A stretch of DNA of 64,000 bases from assembly GCA_002901265.1 (NCBI GenBank), contig PPHI01000004.1:1-64000 (forward strand), in the 5' to 3' direction. Of the stretch, positions 10,050-21,102 are shown piece after piece (the stretch's first letter is position 1; each line of letters starts with the position of its first letter). The notes below the pieces were generated by a model. The model had not been told where the DNA came from. It saw only the letters and a list, made by a program, of their open reading frames with translations, and did not search any database. Source of the stretch: Rhodopirellula baltica. Lineage in GTDB: Bacteria; Planctomycetota; Planctomycetia; Pirellulales; Pirellulaceae. The translations under genes and the position numbers were made by a program.

Positions 10050-10317
10050 GGTGTTCGCTGCCTTCGCAGTTCCTCGGTCGCGTTTTCGCGGAGGTAAAAT
10101 GGACGTAGGGTTGCTCGGAGACTCTGCGACAGGGCTGCAACACAGAATTGCGGCTCAAATCGCGAGCACCGACGCACTACGGTAACGAAAAAGGGTTAAA
10201 ACAGTGAAGCCCGCCGGGTGGTAAAATTGCTTCCCCCGCCCTGCCCTACTCTGCCCTTCCCCGCCCCGTGCCGGAACGCCGATCAGCGTGTTCCGGATCA
10301 ACGCAAGAGTTTTTCCG

Positions 10318-12459
10318 ATGAAGAAACCAAGCTTGCTGTGGACGATTGCCGCGTGTTCCCTGGTCGTGAGCATGCTGAGTGCCGGTCGAACTTCGGTCGC
10401 GCAAGACGTGCAGCTCGAAAACGCACCGCTGAAAACTTTGAATGATCACTTTCCGTTCGAAGTTCCCGACTCGGTCGATCAATGGAACGCTCGCCGCGAA
10501 GCGCTGCGTCGGCGAGTCTTGGTCGCAAACGGGTTGTGGCCGCTGCCAGAAAAAACGGAACTTCAGCCGGTGATCCATGGAAAAATCGAACGCGAAGGAT
10601 TCACGGTCGAAAAGGTTTACTTCCAGTCGTTGCCCGGCCATTTCGTGTCGGGGATGCTGTTCCGCCCTGCTCCTGAGAACCAGCTTGGGGTTGTCGACGG
10701 AAAGCGTCCGGCGGTGCTTTGCCCACACGGCCATGGCGGCCGGACGATGAAGCTTTCGGATGCGGCACTGGCGAAGGAAATCGAAACCGGAGGCGAGGTT
10801 TTCGAGAGTTCGGGGCGCTATCCCAAGCTGGCACGCTGCGCCCAACTTGCGCGGATGGGATGTGTCAGTTTCATCTTCGACATGCTCGGCTATGCGGATT
10901 CACAGCAGGTCTCGTATGAGATCGCGCACCGTCATGCCGAGCCGCGGTTCGAAGAACGCGATCGCACCGAGCCGTGTTTCTACAGCATCGAAGCGGACTT
11001 GAAATTGCAAACGGTCATGGGGCTGCAAACCTGGAACGCGATCCGATCGCTTGATTTTTTGAGCGAACTTCCCGAGGTCGATTCGGACCGTTTGGGCGTG
11101 ACCGGCGGCAGCGGCGGTGGGACGCAAACGATCTTGTTGTCAGCGATCGACCCGCGCGTCCAAGTCGCTTTTCCCAACGGCATGGTCAGTACTTCGATGC
11201 AAGGCGGTTGCTACTGCGAGAACTGCAATTACTTGCGAATCGGAACGGGCAATGTCGAATTGGCAGCACTGTTTGCCCCCAAGCCACAGGGTATGACGGC
11301 GGCGGACGACTGGACCAAAGACATGTTGACCGACGGTTATCCACAGCTGAAACAGCTCTACACCATGTTGGGTCAGCCACAGAATGTGATCTGCGGTGAC
11401 TTATTGAAGTACCCACACAATTACAACCATGCGACGCGAGCGATCATGTATCCCTGGATGGCAAAGCACCTCGGGTTGCCGGAGGAAACGCCGCTGATCG
11501 AGTCTGATTTTGAAGCATTCACGGATGCGGAGATGGCAGTCTACGATGACGACCACCCTGCCCCTTCGGTGACTGGCGTCGAACACGAACGCCAGGTGCT
11601 GAAATGGTGGAGCGATCAGAACGAACAGGCTCTCGCTGCCGTGGTGCCGGGCGCTGGCGGAGGAGATTCAGCGGATCAGCTCAAGCAGTATCGTGATGTT
11701 GTGGGCGGCGCTTGGCGAGTCATCTTTGATCGCGATTTGCCGAATGCGGATGACTTGGAAGTTGAACAACTGAGCGAAAAAGTCGAAGGCGACGTGCGTC
11801 TGCGCATGGTGTTGGTGTCGCATCCTAAGTGGCAAACGGCGGTCCAGTACGCCGAGTTGTCGTTGGCGAAGGCTGGCGCATCGCCAAAGCGAGTCGTGGT
11901 CAATCCGAGCCACAACGGGATGCAGTCACGTTGGACGGAACAAGACGCGTTGGCGGGGTATGTGAAGAACTATCCAGATTCGACGGTTGTGATCCCATTT
12001 TTGCAAACGCCGCAGTTGGAAGACGATCAATTGGTGCAGCCATTGATCAATGATTCAAGAACCTATTCAGGATTTACGTTTGGGTACAACCGGCCATTGG
12101 TGGTGAAGCGATACGATCAATTGCTCTGTGTCTTGGCAGCCAGCGGGGCGGATTCGAGTAACATTCCGATGCGTTTGATCGGACAGTTTCCGGCGGCGAT
12201 TGCTGCCGGAGTTTTTGCGGCTGAGCAAGTCGACGAATTGGTACTGACGAATCCCGGATATCGGTTTGCCAATGTCAGGCACTACCGTGATGCGGATTTC
12301 ATTCCGGGCGCGAAGAAGTATTTTGACCTTCCAGGGTTGGTTTCGCTGCGAGCACCGCACCAAGTGACGTTTGACAGCGGTGACGCGTTTGAGTTGGTTG
12401 AGAAAGTGTATGCCGCAGCGGGAGCAACCGATGCGATCGCGGTGAAAGGTGCAGAGTAG
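10318..12459 (+). CDS. Secreted alpha/beta-hydrolase, acetyl-xylan-esterase-like
   Basis: 713 residues from the ATG at 10318, chosen because it begins a clear signal peptide (KKPSLLWTIAAC... ending near AQ, about residue 29); an in-frame codon at 10288 would add ten residues. An alpha/beta-hydrolase fold follows, with VLCPHGHGG near residue 140 and a GVTGGSGGGTQT nucleophile elbow with Ser265. It resembles the large dienelactone-hydrolase/acetyl-xylan-esterase-like proteins common in planctomycetes, which may remove acyl groups from polysaccharides. The region after about residue 430 looks like a second hydrolase-like half without an obvious nucleophile. The substrate is unknown. Repeat cluster D begins directly after the stop codon. 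Confidence 0.75.
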   Translation: MKKPSLLWTIAACSLVVSMLSAGRTSVAQDVQLENAPLKTLNDHFPFEVPDSVDQWNARREALRRRVLVANGLWPLPEKTELQPVIHGKIEREGFTVEKVYFQSLPGHFVSGMLFRPAPENQLGVVDGKRPAVLCPHGHGGRTMKLSDAALAKEIETGGEVFESSGRYPKLARCAQLARMGCVSFIFDMLGYADSQQVSYEIAHRHAEPRFEERDRTEPCFYSIEADLKLQTVMGLQTWNAIRSLDFLSELPEVDSDRLGVTGGSGGGTQTILLSAIDPRVQVAFPNGMVSTSMQGGCYCENCNYLRIGTGNVELAALFAPKPQGMTAADDWTKDMLTDGYPQLKQLYTMLGQPQNVICGDLLKYPHNYNHATRAIMYPWMAKHLGLPEETPLIESDFEAFTDAEMAVYDDDHPAPSVTGVEHERQVLKWWSDQNEQALAAVVPGAGGGDSADQLKQYRDVVGGAWRVIFDRDLPNADDLEVEQLSEKVEGDVRLRMVLVSHPKWQTAVQYAELSLAKAGASPKRVVVNPSHNGMQSRWTEQDALAGYVKNYPDSTVVIPFLQTPQLEDDQLVQPLINDSRTYSGFTFGYNRPLVVKRYDQLLCVLAASGADSSNIPMRLIGQFPAAIAAGVFAAEQVDELVLTNPGYRFANVRHYRDADFIPGAKKYFDLPGLVSLRAPHQVTFDSGDAFELVEKVYAAAGATDAIAVKGAE

Positions 12460-13040
12460 CCGCTGGAGTCTCGCCTTGATGCGATTTTCGGTTCTGAGTC
12501 GCCGCACGGACAATGCTCTTCCGTAGTGGATGAGGCGACGAATCCCTGCTCGGCGGTTCCGTTTCGCATTTCACGTAACCGCACGCGATCGCATTTCGGC
12601 TGATGGGGGCTGGTGCTTCGATTAGCCGCCTTCGCGATAGCGAGCGGTTGCGTGGATAGTGTGTTTTTCGTTTTAGGCGATGCCATCGTGAACACGCTTT
12701 GCCCCCTCACGCCCGGCAACCATTTTTCAATTTGCAATGTTCAATTTGCAATTTGCAATCGGGTCTCGCGGCGGAACCGACGCTAGCGCGTACCGGCTAA
12801 GGTTGGACGAGGCGACGAATCCCTTGCTCGGTGTCAGCCTTCGCTGGAGTCTAGCCTTTAGGCGATCTCGTTTCCGAGAAGCCCCGCATCGCGTCTGTTT
12901 TCGTAGTGGATGAGGCGACGAATCCCTGCTCGGCGGTTCCGTTTCGCGTTTCACCTAACCGCACGCCATCGCGTTTCGGCTGATGAGATCGTTCGCTGGC
13001 GGTTTATGAGCCGCCTTCGCGATAGCGAGCGGTTAGGTGA
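12460..13040. repeat. Intergenic repeat cluster D (REP/BIME-like)
   Basis: Begins at the base after the hydrolase stop. GGAGTCT-type boxes lie at about 12462-12491 and 12842-12868. Inverted-arm pairs lie at about 12571-12604 with 12620-12654, and 12951-12984 with 13006-13039. A TTTGCAAT-type array lies at 12728-12760. The nested CCCAAAC/GTTTGGG segment seen in A and B is missing here, so the element is internally deleted. The second arm pair carries matching changes on both sides (TCACCTAACCGC and GCGGTTAGGTGA), where other copies read CACGTAACCGC and GCGGTTGCGTG. Confidence 0.8.
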
Positions 13041-13297
13041 ACGGCGAGCTTGGGGAACAGATCTGGCTTTTGATACCCTGTTTGGGGTGCCAGTTTCACT
13101 GGTTGGGGGCTGGTAAGGCGGACGGATCGGGCGGAGATTGACGGCAATCCGGCTGAATTCTGACGAAAACCGAACCATTTACTGTGGTGGACTGTCTGCC
13201 CTGCTTCGGTGCCCTTGCTGCTATCAGCGGGCAAAATTATCCTACCGAGCTCAAATTTTGGCTCTTTCCTTACCCCTTTACGGTGAAATCTGGTCTT

Positions 13298-14909
<1,612 letters not shown>

Positions 14910-14931
14910 GATTCTCTTCCCCATTCGTTTC

Positions 14932-14952
14932 GCGGCAAGCTATCGGTTTGCC
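14932..14952 (+). terminator. Weak hairpin after ilvC
   Basis: CGGCAA and TTGCCG can pair across a nine-base loop, 23 bases after the ilvC stop. No T-run follows, so this may be incidental. Confidence 0.25.
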
Positions 14953-14998
14953 GTGAAGCGTTGCCCTGAAAGCTGGATGCGTTAACAAGGAGCAAGCC

Positions 14999-15616
14999 AT
15001 GTCAGAATCGAGTGTCGCGCGGCAACATCTACCTTCCGTTGCCGAAATTACCAAATTGCAAGTCGACACCGTTGCGGCATGGCATGAAGGACCGATCGAG
15101 AATCTCTACGAAGGGTTTCTCGAATTGGTCTGTCGCCAGCACGAATTCAATTATCGGCTGTGGCACGAAGAGGATATCGCTCGTAGCCCATCAGCCGATG
15201 ACGAAAAGATCGCCGAAGTCAAACGGGCGATCGACAAGCTCAACCAGGCTCGCAATGACATGATCGAGAAACTCGATGATGCCATCACCGAAGTCCTGCA
15301 AACGCTGCACATCGAACCCGCCACCGACGCGCCGGTCAACACCGAAACGTCTGGCAGCGCGATCGATCGGTTGTCGATCATGTCGCTGCGTTTGTATCAC
15401 TACCGCGAGCAACTCGAGCGAGACGATGCGGACGCCGAGCATCGCAACAAGGTCGCCGCACGAATCGACCTTTGCCAGCAGCAGCACGCGGATCTGTCGT
15501 TATCACTGCAGCAATTGCTCGATGATATCTTCGATGCCAAGAAGCGTCACAAGACGTACCGGCAGATGAAGATGTACAACGACCCGTCATTGAATCCCGA
15601 GATCTATAACGCGTAG
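14999..15616 (+). CDS. DUF4254 family protein
   Basis: 205 residues. The ATG has a good Shine-Dalgarno sequence (AAGGAG, about 9 bases upstream), unusual in this window. The sequence is almost all helical. The stretch with HEFNYRLWHEEDIARSP and VKRAIDKLNQARND is the hallmark of DUF4254, a family of unknown function common in planctomycetes and some Bacteroidetes and found near lipopolysaccharide or glycan genes in some genomes. No signal peptide or membrane helix, so probably cytoplasmic. It lies 89 bases after ilvC but has its own ribosome-binding site, so it may be a separate unit. Confidence 0.8.
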   Translation: MSESSVARQHLPSVAEITKLQVDTVAAWHEGPIENLYEGFLELVCRQHEFNYRLWHEEDIARSPSADDEKIAEVKRAIDKLNQARNDMIEKLDDAITEVLQTLHIEPATDAPVNTETSGSAIDRLSIMSLRLYHYREQLERDDADAEHRNKVAARIDLCQQQHADLSLSLQQLLDDIFDAKKRHKTYRQMKMYNDPSLNPEIYNA

Positions 15617-15631
15617 CAGCGTGTCGAGCGA

Positions 15632-16025
15632 CGTTCGTCACTCGCAAGCAATCGCGTATCGGCTGATGGTTGGTTCGCTGGCGGTTTTATTAGCCGCCTT
15701 CGCGATAGCGAGCGGTTGCGTGGATGGTGTGTTTTTCGTGTTTGGTGGTCCCATCTTGACCACGCTTTGCCCCCTCACCCCCGGCAACCAATTTTCAATT
15801 TGCAATGTTCAGTTTGCGATTTGCAATCGGGTCCCGCGGCGGAACCGACGCTAGCGCGTAACGGCTAAGGTCGGACGAGGCGACGAATCCCCTGCTCGGT
15901 GTCAGCCTTCGCTGGAGTCTAGCCTTTAGGCGATTTTCGGTACTTCAAACGCCGCCCCGCACCCGCGATCTCAGCCACAACGGACCGTAACCACTCAACC
16001 GCTCGCTATCGCGAAGGCGGCTGAT
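15632..16025. repeat. Intergenic repeat cluster E (REP/BIME-like)
   Basis: Lies between the convergent DUF4254 and rtcB genes. A degraded left arm (about 15632-15664) pairs with a right arm at about 15687-15721. A TTTGCAAT-type array lies at about 15790-15828 and a GGAGTCTAGCC box at about 15911-15940. At 16000-16024 the right-arm sequence returns in inverted orientation (CCGCTCGCTATCGCGAAGG), so the whole cluster is bounded by inverted copies of the same arm. The nested CCCAAAC hairpin is absent. Confidence 0.78.
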
Positions 16026-16038
16026 GGCGTTGCTTCTT

Positions 16039-17517
16039 TCAATCGTCTGCTTTACTCGCGTCTTTGATCACGAACCTCGCTTTCAAACGCGCGACCTCGC
16101 TTGCCAATCCGGCTTGCTTCACGCTGCGAAGGACTTCGTTGAAATCCTTGTACGCGGCAGGGGCTTCGTCCTTCGGATAAAACCGGCAATTGCTCAAGAT
16201 GTCTTGCTCGTCGAATTCACGATCGATCGTCGACTGATCCAGTTCACGAATTGCCCGTTTACGTCCCAGGACTCGTCCAGCGCCGTGGTTCACGCTGTAG
16301 CACGACTTCTCCGCTCCGGCATCCGCCACCATCACTGCCGACCCATCGCGAGGATTCCCTGGCAACAAGATCGGGTGACCGGTCTCGGCAAAAGGGGTTC
16401 CGGCGAGCGAAAAGTGACCACCAGGAATCGCGCGTGTCGCACCTTTGCGGTGCACCCACGATTTCTGGTTGTTGACGATTTCCTGTCGCGCGATGTTGTG
16501 ACTGATGAAGTACACCAGTTGCCCGATTGTTCCCGGAAGCACTTCTTGAAACGCTTCCAAAACCAAGGCGTTGATCAACAGGTGGTTCACCGTCGCAAAG
16601 TTGGATCCCAAAGCCATGTCATCCAAGTAGTCGTTCGCTTCGGCAGTCCCCAATGGCGCGTAGACCAATTGACGATCCGCACCGGGCAACGGGATTCCCC
16701 ATCGCTCGAATTTCGATTGCAACAGCTTGAACTGATAGCTGGCCAGGTTGTGCCCGAAACCACGCGATCCGCAGTGCGACAAAAACGCGACGTGACCATC
16801 GACGAGGCCAAAAGTCTTGGCGACGTCTTGAGCCCGTTGATCCTCGGCGATTTCAACCACTTCGCATTCTCCAAAGTGATTCCCGCCACCGTAGGATCCG
16901 AGCTGCCCAGCCTTCGCTGCAAAGTTCTTTTGGTGTGGTAGCGTCAACAGTTGATCCAAACGCTGCGCAAGCGCATCGGTCGTTTCATCGTGACCGACGT
17001 GAAAGGAGTCTTCACAGCGGTCTGCCCACTCAGCCGGAATCCCCAGGTCCGCGCAGACATCTGGACTTGCCCCTTCGATCACAGCTCGCTTTCCCAAGTC
17101 CTCGTCGACATGGCGTGCCTTTTTAACACTGCGTTGTCCTTTTCCCGTTCCCGTTGGGGTTCGCTCGCAAATTGCGTTGATCAACGCCCGACGGGTTTTG
17201 CGATCGGTGACCGCGTCGGCTGGGAGGTCCAGCTGCAGCAAACTCATCGAACACTTGATGTCGACGCCGACGGGACCGGGATAGATATGCGTCGGCGAAG
17301 CCATCACACATCCGACCGGCGCGCCGTATCCACAGTGAGCATCGGGATTGAGGACCAACTCAGTCACACCAGGAGCGGTGCGTGAATTAATCGCTTGCTG
17401 AATGCACAGGTCATCAAAGGTTTCACGGATCGCTTCCGTTCCGATCACGGTGATCGGTGCGGTCGTCCCGGTTGGCAAAATCGCAGTCGCATCGCCGGTT
17501 GGAATGAATTTCGTCAT
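16039..17517 (-). CDS. rtcB: RtcB-family RNA-splicing ligase
   Basis: 492 residues from the ATG at 17517; an in-frame TTG at 17529 would add four. RtcB joins RNA 2',3'-cyclic phosphate and 5'-OH ends using GTP and Mn2+. Metal-site motifs are present as NPDAHCGYGAPVG (Asp59, His61), GVDIKC (Asp86, Cys89), GGGNHFGE and HCGSRGFGH. The guanylylated histidine lies in VNHGAGR (about residue 411). The first motif differs from the usual PDxHxGxG(A/S)xxG pattern by Ala60 and Cys62-Gly-Tyr, so this is a diverged subgroup, but all expected ligands seem present. No archease or rtcA gene lies nearby. The 3' end abuts repeat cluster E. Confidence 0.88.
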   Translation of the reverse strand: MTKFIPTGDATAILPTGTTAPITVIGTEAIRETFDDLCIQQAINSRTAPGVTELVLNPDAHCGYGAPVGCVMASPTHIYPGPVGVDIKCSMSLLQLDLPADAVTDRKTRRALINAICERTPTGTGKGQRSVKKARHVDEDLGKRAVIEGASPDVCADLGIPAEWADRCEDSFHVGHDETTDALAQRLDQLLTLPHQKNFAAKAGQLGSYGGGNHFGECEVVEIAEDQRAQDVAKTFGLVDGHVAFLSHCGSRGFGHNLASYQFKLLQSKFERWGIPLPGADRQLVYAPLGTAEANDYLDDMALGSNFATVNHLLINALVLEAFQEVLPGTIGQLVYFISHNIARQEIVNNQKSWVHRKGATRAIPGGHFSLAGTPFAETGHPILLPGNPRDGSAVMVADAGAEKSCYSVNHGAGRVLGRKRAIRELDQSTIDREFDEQDILSNCRFYPKDEAPAAYKDFNEVLRSVKQAGLASEVARLKARFVIKDASKADD

Positions 17518-17530
17518 CGCTCGTTTCAAG

Positions 17531-17934
17531 TCTCTCGTTGATCTAGTTGCTGTGTTTTAGCAAACAGAGCCTTAGCAAACAGAGTCACCGGGGGTGGGTG
17601 GGGTTCACCGGAGGATCAAAGATGCGACGCAAAGGTCTTTGCCCACGCGATCAATCCGAGTTCAGTTGCTAGCATCAAGCTGGACGGTTCTTCAGCTGTT
17701 TTCCGCTTGTGACCAACGCTTCCGACTTCGTAGGATCGCGACCCGGAGTCGGTGGATTCGTGCGCCGACGTCATTTATCAACGCTCCACACCTTAGATTG
17801 AAACGCTTTTGGCCGGCACGGAAGCCATCGCCGATTTGCGTCCCCGGCAAAAGAAACCCCGGGGCGGACGCCGCTGCGCCGAGGAAAAACCTCGAGCGGG
17901 CAGCCTTGCGCCGCAAACGAACACCAATTTTGGT
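17531..17934. other. Intergenic region with structured, repeat-like DNA before the LptD-like gene
   Basis: About 400 bases without a convincing gene. From 17585 it has a G-rich start (GGGGGTGGGTGGGGTTCACC), then a conserved-looking tract whose plus-strand translation begins MGGVHRRIKDATQRSLPT. From memory, very similar short hypothetical proteins are annotated many times in Rhodopirellula genomes, which would make it another dispersed repeat; this could not be checked. The second part (17809-17934) has a CCCCGGGG core and GC-rich inverted segments and is open in the frame of the next gene. No other copy occurs in this window. Confidence 0.4.
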
Positions 17935-20900
17935 GTGATCAAATTTATCGCCGCGTTTGCAGTGGTTCTCGCGACCTTCGCGGTCGAACCATCGCACTTG
18001 GTCGCACAATCGGTCACGGTTGACGGTGAGATTCGACTGTCGGGTCAAACGTTGTTCCGTTGGCACGAAGGCCAGACGCAGATGTCCTTGGCCGAAGGCA
18101 ATTGCCGGCTCGAATTCAACGGCAAAGCGTATCTGGCCAACAAAGTCCTCGTGGTCACCGACGGTCCGCGTGGAAACGTCCGCAACCGTTTGGCAATCGA
18201 AGGCCTAGGCGGGACGAAAAAGTCCGCCACTGAGCCGTCGCAACCATTGGTGGTGACACTTCGAAGCGATGACGAACCTCGCGTGCAATCGGATCAATAC
18301 CGTGCCAAGCCGGCGAGTCGTCCTTTCCTGCTCGACTACCTAGAACAATCGCTCGCGCGCCAGGCTGCGACCTCGGAAGTTGCTCAAACCCAGTTCGTCC
18401 AAGGCGGCCAAACGCAGTCGATTCCCGTCCCGGAGCCGATCCCAGACGACAACGTCAACACGCGCCAATGGGAAGTCCCAAATCCGCCGCTGTCGCGATT
18501 GCCGACGGAACTAACCGGTCCCAATACCTTCAATGGGCCAAGTACATCAGGTGGTTTCGGCGATAGCTATCCGATCGACCAGTATTCGGTCGCCGATCCC
18601 CTGGAACCGACCAACAACAGCGAATTCCTGTTTGGCGGCGGAACCAAAGGGGTACAGATCGGCCCCCGCCATCCATCATCTCCGCCGCGAGTCGACATGA
18701 CCTTGGTGCCGGAGACGAATGAAACCGTTGTCATCGGTCGCGGTGGTGTCGTGATCACGATTCGTGATGTTTCAACACAATTTCCCGATGGCCGGGTGAT
18801 GGATTTTGGCACCGTCACGATTTCGGCAAACCGTGTTGTCGGTTGGGTGCCCAACATGGTTGATGTCATCAACGGCGACGCCAGCTTTAACTCCGCTGAT
18901 GGTGAGTTGTACTTGGAAGGCGACATTGTATTTCGCGCCGGCGACTCGCTGATTTATGCCGAATCGATGTATTACAACGTCGTCAAAGAAACCGGCATGG
19001 TGCTCGATGCCGAAGCAATCACGACGATACCGGAGTACCAGGGCGTCGTGCGTTTGAAAGCTGAAGTGCTGCAGCAAATCTCGCATGGAAATTTTCGCGC
19101 GTTCGATGCCGCCGTGACCAGCAGTCGGCTGGGCGTGCCGCGGTACTGGCTGCAAAGCGAGACGTTGGAGTTCTACGAAAAGACACGCAGTGTTGTTGAC
19201 CGCGACAGTGGGCTGCTGGTTTCGGACAATGACCCCTTCGTACGCAGCAAGAACAGCTTTGTATTTGTCGGCGGGATACCGATTTTTTATTGGCCGCGGT
19301 TTGCCACCAGCCTTGAACGCCCGGTGTTTTACATCCAGGGGATCAAGGTTCGAAATGACCAAAATTTTGGCAGCCAGATCTTGCTGGACTGGGATATCTT
19401 TCAGCTCTTGGGGATCGACAACATTCCCGAAGGTGTCGATTGGCAACTCTCGACAGACTACCTCAGCAAACGTGGGCCGGCGCTTGGCACGACGTTCAAG
19501 TATGACGTGCCAGCGTTCTTCGGATTGATGGGACATACGCGTGGCAACTTGGATGTCTGGGGAATCGACGACAGCGGGCTGGATCAACTCGGCCGAGGTC
19601 GGATGGATTTGCCGCTGGAGGAAACCACACGTGGCCGTGTGAAGTGGCAACACCGTCAGAAGCTTGCTAACGATTGGGAAGTTACCGGGCAGGTCGGCTA
19701 CTTGAGCGACCGCAACTTCCTGGAGCAGTACTTGGAATATGAATGGGACCAAAACCCAGATCATGTCACCGAGCTGCGGGTGCAAAAGTACTATCACAAT
19801 CAGCTGTTCGAGCTGTCGGCGACACCGCAGCTAAACACGTTCTTCCAAAAGACGGAACGGTTGCCGGAGTTCAATCACTACCTGTTCGGCAGTTCGATTC
19901 TGAACGATCGCCTGACGTGGCAGATGCACAACCACGCGTCCTATTCGAAGCTAAACCAGGCCGACGATCCGCTGGATCCGGTTCAAGCGGCAAACTACTT
20001 TCCGCTTCCTGGTGAGATGGATCGCGAAGGCGTGATCGCATCGACGCGACAAGAACTGGCAATGAACCTGGACTTTGGTCCGTTCAACATTCGCCCCATC
20101 GCTTCCATCGAAGCCTCACACTACGGCGAAGCTGCCGACGGCGATTCGCTGACTCGCTTGCTCGGCCAATCGGGCGTCCAAGTGAACTTACCAATGGTTC
20201 GTGTTGACCCCACGATCCAAAGCACGCTGCTAAACATGCGTGGCTTGGCTCACAAAATGGAATGGAAGGCAGAGTACTGGTACGCCGACAGCAACACCGA
20301 CTTGGACGAGTTGCCCTTCTACGATGCACTTGATGACGATCCACAGGAACAGTTCCGACGTCGATTTATCGGCTCGACGTTCAATGGAAGTCTGCCAACG
20401 GCATTCGACCCCCGAAATTATGCGTATCGTCAAGGCGTGCAGCGATGGTTGGCCAGTCCTAGTGAAGTGGTTGCCGACGACCTGCAGCAGATCCGCTTGG
20501 GACTGAATCAACGTTTCCAAACAAAACGCGGATTGCCTGGACAAGACCGGATTGTCGACATCATCCAGTTCGATGTCGAAACGATTTTGTTCCCTCGCGA
20601 AGACCGCGACAACTTTGGTGAAACCCTGGGGCCAACGACTTATGATTTTCGCTATCACATTGGCGATCGCTTGTCGTTGGTTAGCGACGGGTACCTCGAC
20701 TTTTTCGACGAGGGGCTTCGTTCGTTAAGTGCGGGCGTTCGCAGCAGTCGCCCTGGTGTGAGCGATTGGTACGTCGGCATGATGTCTTTGGAAGGCCCGA
20801 TCAGCAGCACCGTCTTCCGATCGAACTTCGATTATCGGGTGAACGAAAAGTGGATCGTCTCGGGCGGGACCACGTATGACTTCGGCAGCACTGGTTATGT

Positions 20901-21084
20901 CGGCCAGAATTTTGGGATCACACGCATCGGCGAATCGATGCTCGTAAGACTGAACATCGCCGCGGACCGTGGACGCGACAACGTCAGCTTTGGGTTTGTC
21001 ATCGAACCACGATTCTTCCCACGACTGTTGGGCAACGTTGGCGGTGGCATGATTCCTCCGCCGGGCATCGAAGGTTTGGAATAG
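17935..21084 (+). CDS. LptD/OstA-like outer-membrane protein
   Basis: About 1049 residues from the GTG at 17935, chosen because it starts a signal peptide (VIKFIAAFAVVLATFAV...LVAQ). The frame is open from a TTG at 17809, but that stretch looks like repeat DNA. The N-terminal region, with DGEIRLSGQTLFRW and later LYLEGDIVFRAGDSLIYAESMYYN, resembles the beta-jellyroll OstA/LptA repeats. After about residue 450 come many beta-strand-like segments rich in aromatic and charged residues (LSTDYLSKRGPALGT, GRVKWQHRQKL), as in an LptD barrel. LptD inserts LPS into the outer membrane; planctomycete homologues are long and divergent, so function is inferred. It is convergent with cutA (18-base gap). 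Confidence 0.65.
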   Translation: MIKFIAAFAVVLATFAVEPSHLVAQSVTVDGEIRLSGQTLFRWHEGQTQMSLAEGNCRLEFNGKAYLANKVLVVTDGPRGNVRNRLAIEGLGGTKKSATEPSQPLVVTLRSDDEPRVQSDQYRAKPASRPFLLDYLEQSLARQAATSEVAQTQFVQGGQTQSIPVPEPIPDDNVNTRQWEVPNPPLSRLPTELTGPNTFNGPSTSGGFGDSYPIDQYSVADPLEPTNNSEFLFGGGTKGVQIGPRHPSSPPRVDMTLVPETNETVVIGRGGVVITIRDVSTQFPDGRVMDFGTVTISANRVVGWVPNMVDVINGDASFNSADGELYLEGDIVFRAGDSLIYAESMYYNVVKETGMVLDAEAITTIPEYQGVVRLKAEVLQQISHGNFRAFDAAVTSSRLGVPRYWLQSETLEFYEKTRSVVDRDSGLLVSDNDPFVRSKNSFVFVGGIPIFYWPRFATSLERPVFYIQGIKVRNDQNFGSQILLDWDIFQLLGIDNIPEGVDWQLSTDYLSKRGPALGTTFKYDVPAFFGLMGHTRGNLDVWGIDDSGLDQLGRGRMDLPLEETTRGRVKWQHRQKLANDWEVTGQVGYLSDRNFLEQYLEYEWDQNPDHVTELRVQKYYHNQLFELSATPQLNTFFQKTERLPEFNHYLFGSSILNDRLTWQMHNHASYSKLNQADDPLDPVQAANYFPLPGEMDREGVIASTRQELAMNLDFGPFNIRPIASIEASHYGEAADGDSLTRLLGQSGVQVNLPMVRVDPTIQSTLLNMRGLAHKMEWKAEYWYADSNTDLDELPFYDALDDDPQEQFRRRFIGSTFNGSLPTAFDPRNYAYRQGVQRWLASPSEVVADDLQQIRLGLNQRFQTKRGLPGQDRIVDIIQFDVETILFPREDRDNFGETLGPTTYDFRYHIGDRLSLVSDGYLDFFDEGLRSLSAGVRSSRPGVSDWYVGMMSLEGPISSTVFRSNFDYRVNEKWIVSGGTTYDFGSTGYVGQNFGITRIGESMLVRLNIAADRGRDNVSFGFVIEPRFFPRLLGNVGGGMIPPPGIEGLE

Positions 21085-21102
21085 CATTTCGATTGGCAGC
21101 TG

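Noticed and set aside
10246-10845. Minus-strand open frame of 199 codons overlapping the start of the secreted hydrolase
   Set aside because: Covered by the hydrolase coding sequence; no motif.
17594-17938. 114-residue open frame (MGGVHRRIKDATQ...) as a real gene
   Set aside because: Its sequence is arginine/serine-rich and looks like translated repeat DNA; reported only as a possible repeat.
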